Positions 57,588-64,000 of a DNA stretch of 64,000 nucleotides are shown here, piece after piece (positions within the stretch are counted from its first letter, which is position 1; each line of letters opens with the position of its first letter). Source of the stretch: Hordeum vulgare subsp. vulgare (taxonomy: Eukaryota > Streptophyta > Magnoliopsida > Poales > Poaceae); NCBI RefSeq assembly GCF_904849725.1, contig NC_058520.1, forward strand, positions 401,835,993-401,899,992, given 5' to 3'. The notes below the pieces were generated by a model. That model saw only the letters and a program-made list of their open reading frames with translations. It did not search any database and was not told where the DNA came from. A program made the position numbers and the translations under genes.

Positions 57588-60500
57588 GTCTCCCACTTGC
57601 ACTAGAGTCAATAATCTAGTTCACATCACCATGTGATTTCAACGAATCCAACACCCATATAGTTCTAGGGTCAGATCACGTCTTGCTCGTGAGAAAGGTT
57701 TTAGTCAACGGTTTTGAAACTTTCAGATTCGTGTGTGCTTTACAAATCTTTATGTCATCTTATAGATGCTGCTACTACGTGCTATTCGGAATTACTCCAA
57801 ATATCTACTCTACTATACGAATCCGTTTTTACTACTCATAGTTATTCGGATTAGTGTCAAAGCTTGCATCATTGTAACCCATTACGACGAACTCTTTAAT
57901 CACCTCCATAATCGAGAAAAAATACTTAGTCCATTAGTTACTAAGGATAACTTTGACCGTTGTTCAATGATTCAATCCTGGATCACTCTTTGTACCCCTT
58001 AACAGACTTGCGGCAAGGCACACATTAGGTGCGGTACGCGGCATGGCATACTGTAGAGTCTACGGCTAAGGATAGGGGACAACCTTCGTCCTTTCTCTTT
58101 CTTCTTCCATGGTCAGGCTTTTGATTCTTACTCAAATTCACACCTTACAACACATCCAAGAACTCCTTCTTTGCTGATCTATTTTGAACTCCTTCAAAAA
58201 CTTGTCAAGGCATGCATTTCATTTAAAAGTTCTATTTAGCATTTTGGTCTATCTCCATAGATCTTGATGCTCAATGTTCAAGTAGCTCTATCCAGGTCTT
58301 CCTTTGAAAAACCCCTTTCAAACAACATTTATGCTTCACAGAAATTCTACATTACTTCCGATCCACAATATCTCAACCACATATACTTATCAGAAATTCT
58401 ATAGTGCTCCCACCCAATTCTTGGGAAATACAAGTTTCTCATAAACTTTGTACAAACCCAAAAGCTTTGATCATCTCATCAAAGCATATATTCCAACTCC
58501 GAGATGCTTGCACCAGTCCATAGAAGCATCACTGGAGCTTGCATACTTGTCAGCATCCTTAGGATCAACAAAACCTTTTGGTTGTATCACATATACCGTT
58601 TCCTCAAGTAAACCGTCGAGTAAACAATGTTTTGACATTCTATGTACAATATTTCATAAATAATGCATCAACTACTAACATAATTCCAGCAGACTTTTTG
58701 CATCGCTACGAGTGAGAAAGTCTCATCATAGTCAACTCTTTGATCTTGTCGGAAACATATTTGCAACAAGTGGAGCTTTTCTTAATAGTGACTTTTCACC
58801 ATCATCGTCTGTCTTCCTTTAAAGATCCATCTTTACTTAATAATCCTACGACCATTAAGTAGTTCTTCCAAAGTCTACACTTTGTTTTCATACATGGATC
58901 CTCTCTCGAATTTCATGGCCTCCGGCCATTTGTCGGAATTCGGGCCCAACATCGCTTATCCATAGCTCGTAGGTTCATTTTTGTTCAACAACATGAACTC
59001 CAAGACATGGTTACCGTACCACTCTGTAGTAGTACGCGACCTTGTCGACCTACGAGGTTTGCAGTAACTTGATCCAAAGCTCGATGATCACCATCATCAG
59101 CTTCCACTTAAATTGGTGTAAGCGCCACGGGAACAACTTCCTGTGCCCTGCTAAACACTGGTTGAAGTCACGGTTCCTTAACCTCATCAAGTTCCACCAC
59201 TATCCCACTCAATTCTTTCGAGAGAAACCTTACCTCGAGAAAGGGCCCGTTTCTAGAAACAAACACTTTGCTTCCGGATCTGAGATAGGAGATGCATCCA
59301 ACAGGCTTGGATATCCTATGAAGATGCATTTATCCGCTTTGGGTTTGAGCTTATCATAGTGAAACTTTTTCACATAAGTTTCGCAGCCCCAAACTTTTAA
59401 CAAACGACAGCTTAGGTTTATCCAAACCATAATCTATACCGTGTCATCTCAACGGAAATACGCGGTGCCATATTTAAAGTGAATGCGATTGTCTCCAATG
59501 CATTACCCATAAACGATAGTGGTAATTCGATAAGAGACATCATAGTATGCACCATATCAAATAGGGTGCCACTATGACGTTTGGAGACACCATCACACTA
59601 TGGTGTTCTAGGTGGCATAAATTGTGAAACAATTTCCACATTGTTTGAACTGTGTACCAAAAACTCGCAACTCAGATATTCATCTCTATGATCATATCGT
59701 AGACAGTTTATCCTCTTGTCATGACGATCTTCACTCTGAAATAGCTTTGAACTTTTCAATATTTCAGACATGTGATTCATCAAGTAAATATTCCTGTATC
59801 TACTCAAATCATGAGTGAAGTAAGAACATAACGATATCCACTGCGTGCCTCAGCACTCATTGGACTGCACACATAAAAAATGTATCACTCCCAACAAGTT
59901 ACTCTCTTGTTCCTTGTGGTATGTTTTGCATGTCTCATGTGATTCAAAATCAAGCAAGTCCAAACGATCCATCTGTGTGGAGTTTCTTCATGCGTTAATA
60001 CTAACAGGTATAGATTGCATGTCTCAAACGTTTCAAAAATGAGTGATTACAAAGATCCATCAACATGGAGCTTCTTCATGCATTTTATACCGTCATGACT
60101 CAAGCGACAGTGCCACAAGTAAGTGGTACTATCATTATTACTTTGTATCTTTTGGCACCAATATTATGATCATGTGTAACACTACGATCGAGATTCAATA
60201 AACCATTGAAGGTAATTATTCAAGCAAATAGATTAACCATTGTTCTCTTTACATGAATAATCTTATTGCAATAAACACGATCCAATCATTTTCATGCTCA
60301 ACGGAAACACCAAATAACAATTATTTAGGTTTAACACCAATCCCGATGGTAGACGGAGCGTGCGATGTTTGATCACATCAACCTTGGAAACACTTCCAAC
60401 ACTTATCGTCACCTCGCCTTTAGCTAGTCTCTGTTTATTCCGTAGCTTTTACTTCGAGTTACTAATCACTTAGTAGTCGAACCGGTATCTAATACCCTCG

Positions 60501-61320
60501 TGCTACTAGGAGTACTAGTAAAGTACACATCAATGTCATGTATATCAAATATACATCTGTCGACTTTGCCAACCTTCTTATCTACCATGTATCTAGGGTA
60601 GCTCTGCCTCAGTGACCGTTCCCCTCATAACAGAAGCACTTAGTATCGGGTTTGGGTTTAATCTTGGGTTTCCTCATTAGAGAAGCAACTGGTTTGGTGT
60701 TTTATGAAGTATCCCTTCTAGCCCTTGCCCTTCTTGAAACTAGTGGTTTACTAACCATCAACAATTGATGCTCCTTCTTGATTTTTACTTTCGTAGTGTC
60801 AAACATTGCGAATCACTCAAGGATCATCATATCTATCCTTGATATGTTATAGTTCATCACGAAGCTCTAGCAGCTTAGTGGCAGTGACTTTGGAGAACCA
60901 TCACTATCTCATCTGGCAAATTAACTCCCACTTGATTCAAGCGATTGTTGTAATCAGACAATCTGAGAACATGCTCAACGATTTGAGCTTTTCTCCGTTA
61001 CTTTGTAGGCAAAGAATCTTGTCAGAGGTCTCATACCTCTTAACCAGGGCATGAGCATGAAATTTCAATTTCATATCTTAGAACATCGTATATGTTCCGT
61101 GATGTTTCAAAACGTCTTCGGCGCCTTGCTTCTAAGCTATTATGTATTATGCACTGAACTATCAGGTAGTCATCAAAAACGTGTATGTCAGATGTTCGCA
61201 ACATCCACAGACGACGCTCGAGGTGCAGCACACCGAGTAGTGCATTAAGGACATAAGCCTTCTATGCAGCAATGAGGACAATCCTCAATTTTACGGACTC
61301 GGTCCGCAAAGTTGCTACTA
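57588..61320 (-). pseudogene. pol: Copia gag-pol of element C, heavily decayed
   Basis: Order on the minus strand: gag (about 61320-60750), protease and pre-integrase (about 60700-60000), integrase (about 60000-59200), RT (about 58900-58300), RNase H (about 58150-57700). The clearest pieces are a LLKVWGCETYVKKFHYDKLKPKADKC-like segment at 59410-59330, after the integrase core, and an RT stretch with QPKGFVDPKDADKYAS-like residues near 58590-58520. No open stretch exceeds about 100 residues, so C is older or more decayed than F. The polypurine tract GCAAGTGGGAGAC adjoins the 3' LTR at 57588-57600. Confidence 0.8.
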
Positions 61321-62620
61321 TCAACTTTCAACTAAATTTTCTCTAGGAAAATATAAAAACAGTAGAGCTATAGCGCAAGCTACATCGTAATTCGCAAAGA
61401 TCATTAGACTATGTTCATGATAATTAGTTCAATTAATCATATTACTAAAGAACTCCCACTCAATAAATACATCTCTCTAGTCATTTGAGTGGTACATGAT
61501 CCAAATCCACTAACCCAAATCCGATCATCACGTGAGTTGAGAATAGTTTCAGTGGTAAGCATTTGTATGCTAATCATATCAACTATATGATTCATGCTCC
61601 ACCTTTCGGTCTCACGTGTTCCGAGGCCATGTCTGCACATGCTTGGCTCGTCAAGCTTAACCCAAGTGTTCCGTGTGTGCAACTGTTTTGCACCCGTTGT
61701 ATGTGAACGTTGAGGCTATCACACCCGATCATCACGTTGTGTCTCGAAATGACGAACTATAGCAACGGTGCACAGTCGGGGAGAACACAATTTCGTCTTG
61801 ACATTTTAGTGAGAGATCACCTCATAATGCTACCGTCGTTCTAAGCAAAATAAGGTGCATAAAATGATTAACATCACATGCAATTCATAAGTGACATGAT
61901 ATGGCCATCATCATGCGCTTCTTGATCTCCATCACCAAAGCACCGACACGATCTTCTTGTCACCGGCGCCACACCATAATCTCCATCATCATGATCTCCA
62001 TCAACGTGTCGCCATCAGGGTTGTCGTGCTTCTTATGCTATTACAACTAAAGCTACGTCCTAGCAATATAGTAAACACATCTGCAAACACAAACGTTAGT
62101 TTAAAGACAACCCTATGGCTCCTTCCGGTTGCCGTACCATCGATGTGCAAGTCGATATTAACTATTACAACATGATCATCTCATACATCCAATATATCAC
62201 ATCACGTCATTGGTCATATCATATCACAAGCATACCCTGCAAAAAGAAATTAGACGTCCTCTAATTTGGTGTTGCATGTTTTACGTGGCTGCTATGGGTA
62301 TCTAGTATGATCGCATCTTACTTACGCAAAAACCACAACGGAGATGTGCAAATTGCTATTTAACCTCTCCAAGGACCGCCTCGGTAAAAACCAATTCAAC
62401 TAAAGTAGAAGAAACCGACACCCGCCAGTCATCTTTATGCAACGAGGTTGCATGTCAATCGATGAAACCAGTCTTTCGTAAGCATATGAATAATGTCGGT
62501 CCGGGCTGCTTCAATCCAACAATACCGCCGAATCGAGAAAAGACTAAGGAGGGCAGCAAATCGAACATCACCTTCCACAAAACCTTTTGTGTTCTACTCG
62601 AGATAACATCTACGCATGAA
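61321..62620 (-). other. Element C untranslated leader
   Basis: Non-coding. It matches, inverted, the leader of B (16684-17327), including GTAATAGTTAATATCGACTT near 62150-62175, and more weakly that of A (10483-11732). Confidence 0.7.
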
Positions 62621-62638
62621 CCTAGCTCATGATGCCAC
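62621..62638 (-). other. Primer binding site of element C
   Basis: On the minus strand GTGGCATCATGAGCTAGG follows the 5' LTR end, as in elements A and B. Confidence 0.7.
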
Positions 62639-64000
62639 TGTTGGGGAACGTTGCATGAGAAACAAAAAATTTCCTACGCGCACGAAGACCTATCATGGTA
62701 ATGTCCGTCTACGAAGGAGATTTGGATCTACGTACCCTTGTATATCGCACAGCAGGAAGCGTTAAGAAACGCGGTTGATGTAGTTGAACGTCTTCCTGTC
62801 CCTCGATCCGCCCCACAAACCGTCCCGCGATACGTCCCACGATCCGTTCCGATCTAGTGTCGAACGAACGGCACCTCCGCGTTTAGCACACGTACAACTC
62901 GACGATGATCTCGGCCTTCTTGATCCAGCAAGCAAGATGAAGAAGTAGATGAGTTCTCCGGCAGCGTGACGGCGCTTCCGTGGTGGTGATGATCTACTCC
63001 TGTAGGGCTCTGCCCGAGCTCCGCAGAAATACGATTTAGAGTAAGAACTATGGTGTCTAGATCTGAGTTGCACGTGGCAAAAGTTGTTTCAAATCAGCCC
63101 TAAATCACCACTATATATAGGAGGGAGGGGAAGGAGGCTTTCCTTGAGGGACAAGACCTCAAGGGTGCGCCGGCCAGGGAGGAGAGGAGGAAACCTACTC
63201 CAATTAGGATTGGAAAGTGGAGTCCTTCTCTTCCTTCCCACCTCCCCCTTTTTTTCTTTGGTTTTCTTCTCTTGGCGCCAAGGCCCGCTTGGGCTGTCCC
63301 ACCAGCTGACTTGGGGCTGGTGTGCCACCCCTAAGGCCATTGGACTTCCCCCGGGTGGGTTGCCCCCCTCCCGGTGAACTTCCGGAACCCATTCGTCACT
63401 CATCGTACAATGCCGGTAATGCCCGAAAACCTTCCGGTAACCAAATCAAACCATCCTATATATCAATCTTCATTTCTGGACCATTCCGGAAACCCGCGTG
63501 ATGTCTGTGGTCTCATCCGGGACTCCGAACAACATTCGGTAACCACACATATAACTCAACTATACTAAAACATCATCGAACCTTAAGTGTGCAGACCCTG
63601 CGGGTTCGAGAACTACGTATACATGCCCCGAGATACTCCTCAGTCAATATCCAATAGCGGGGCCTGGATGCCCATATTGGATCCTACATATTCTCCAAAG
63701 ATCTTATCGGTTGAACCTCAGTGTCAAGGATTCATATAATCCCGTATGTCATTCCCTTTGTCCTTCGGTATGTTACTTGCCTGAGATTTGATCGTCGGTA
63801 TCCGCATACCTATTTCAATCTCGTTACCGGCAATTCTATTTACTCGTTCTGTAATACAAGATTCTGTGACTTACACTTAGTCACATTGCTTGCAAGTCTT
63901 GCGTGTGAGGTTGTATTACCGAGTGGGCCCCGAGATACCTCTCCGTCACACCGAGTGATAAATCCCAGTCTTGATCCATACTAACTCAATGGACACCTTC
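62639..64000 (-). repeat. Element C 5' LTR, partial
   Basis: On the minus strand it ends CGTTCCCCAACA at 62639. About 1362 bp are present, and the start of the LTR lies beyond the window. It aligns closely with 55784-57140, with small substitutions. Confidence 0.9.

Larger units (their letters stand above)
55784..64000 (-). mobile_element. BARE/Angela-like Copia element C, cut by window edge
   Basis: On the minus strand: 5' LTR from beyond 64000 to 62639, primer site at 62638-62621, leader to about 61320, decayed gag-pol to about 57700, polypurine tract at 57600-57588, 3' LTR 57587-55784. The interior is 5051 bp, close to the usual length for the group, so no large deletion. Coding parts are riddled with stops. 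The 5 bp left of the element are AAGGG (55779-55783); the matching right flank lies outside the window. Confidence 0.9.

Noticed and set aside
1..64000. Host genes, tRNA or rRNA genes and CRISPR-like arrays
   Set aside because: None seen. tRNA-like words are only the primer binding sites of retrotransposons, and direct repeats are LTRs, target duplications or minisatellites.

Overview
The window looks like intergenic DNA from a large Triticeae-type grass genome (wheat, Aegilops, barley or rye). The evidence is the BARE/Angela/WIS-type Copia LTRs (starting TGTTGGAAATATGCCC and ending TTCCCCAACA), Athila-lineage Gypsy sequence with the TGGCGCCG primer site, and a Caspar-like CACTA element with TTTAGTCCCGG subterminal repeats. 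I found no host gene, rRNA, tRNA or CRISPR. Every recognisable coding stretch belongs to a mobile element and almost all are broken, so this is a record of nested insertion and decay. Family names come from memory of Triticeae repeats and were not searched.

Layout. 1-1716 is one end of a Gypsy LTR cut by the window edge. 1720-2651 is a second LTR (J1), whose sister copy (J2) lies at 54599-55506 in the same orientation. 2652-4113 is non-coding Gypsy debris. 4114-50200 is one old Athila-like Gypsy element (G1), split by a Copia element (A, 4567-44268). A's 5' LTR holds a solo LTR (D1, 5740-9875, 5-bp duplication CAAAG). A's reverse-transcriptase region holds a second Copia element (B, 14865-25828, duplication AATAC). 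B holds a right-truncated Athila-like Gypsy element (F, about 17328-24771). A's 3' LTR holds a second solo LTR of the D family, inverted (D2, 27267-43081, duplication CAAGA). D2 holds an 11.8-kb CACTA transposon (E, 30775-42552). With these insertions subtracted, A is about 8.8 kb, the usual full length for this group. G1's 3' LTR also holds a 651-bp hAT-like non-autonomous element.

50201-55783 is AT-rich DNA, a minus-strand Gypsy gag remnant, an LTR (I, 52814-54408) containing a 51-bp copy of its own flank, and J2. 55784 to the window end is a minus-strand BARE/Angela-like Copia element (C) with one complete LTR, about 5 kb of decayed interior and part of the second LTR.

The gene-like content worth most attention is in CACTA element E, on the minus strand: a TNP2-type transposase gene (41997 to about 38690) and a second gene (35026 to 31216) that ends in a Ulp1/C48-type cysteine protease domain with a visible His-Asp-Cys triad and several clean GT-AG introns. 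Between them lie a small intact ORF of unknown function, an ~850-bp polypyrimidine tract, a block of internal TTTAGTCCCGG motifs and a 339-bp tandem duplication. Both main genes carry premature stops and frameshifts.
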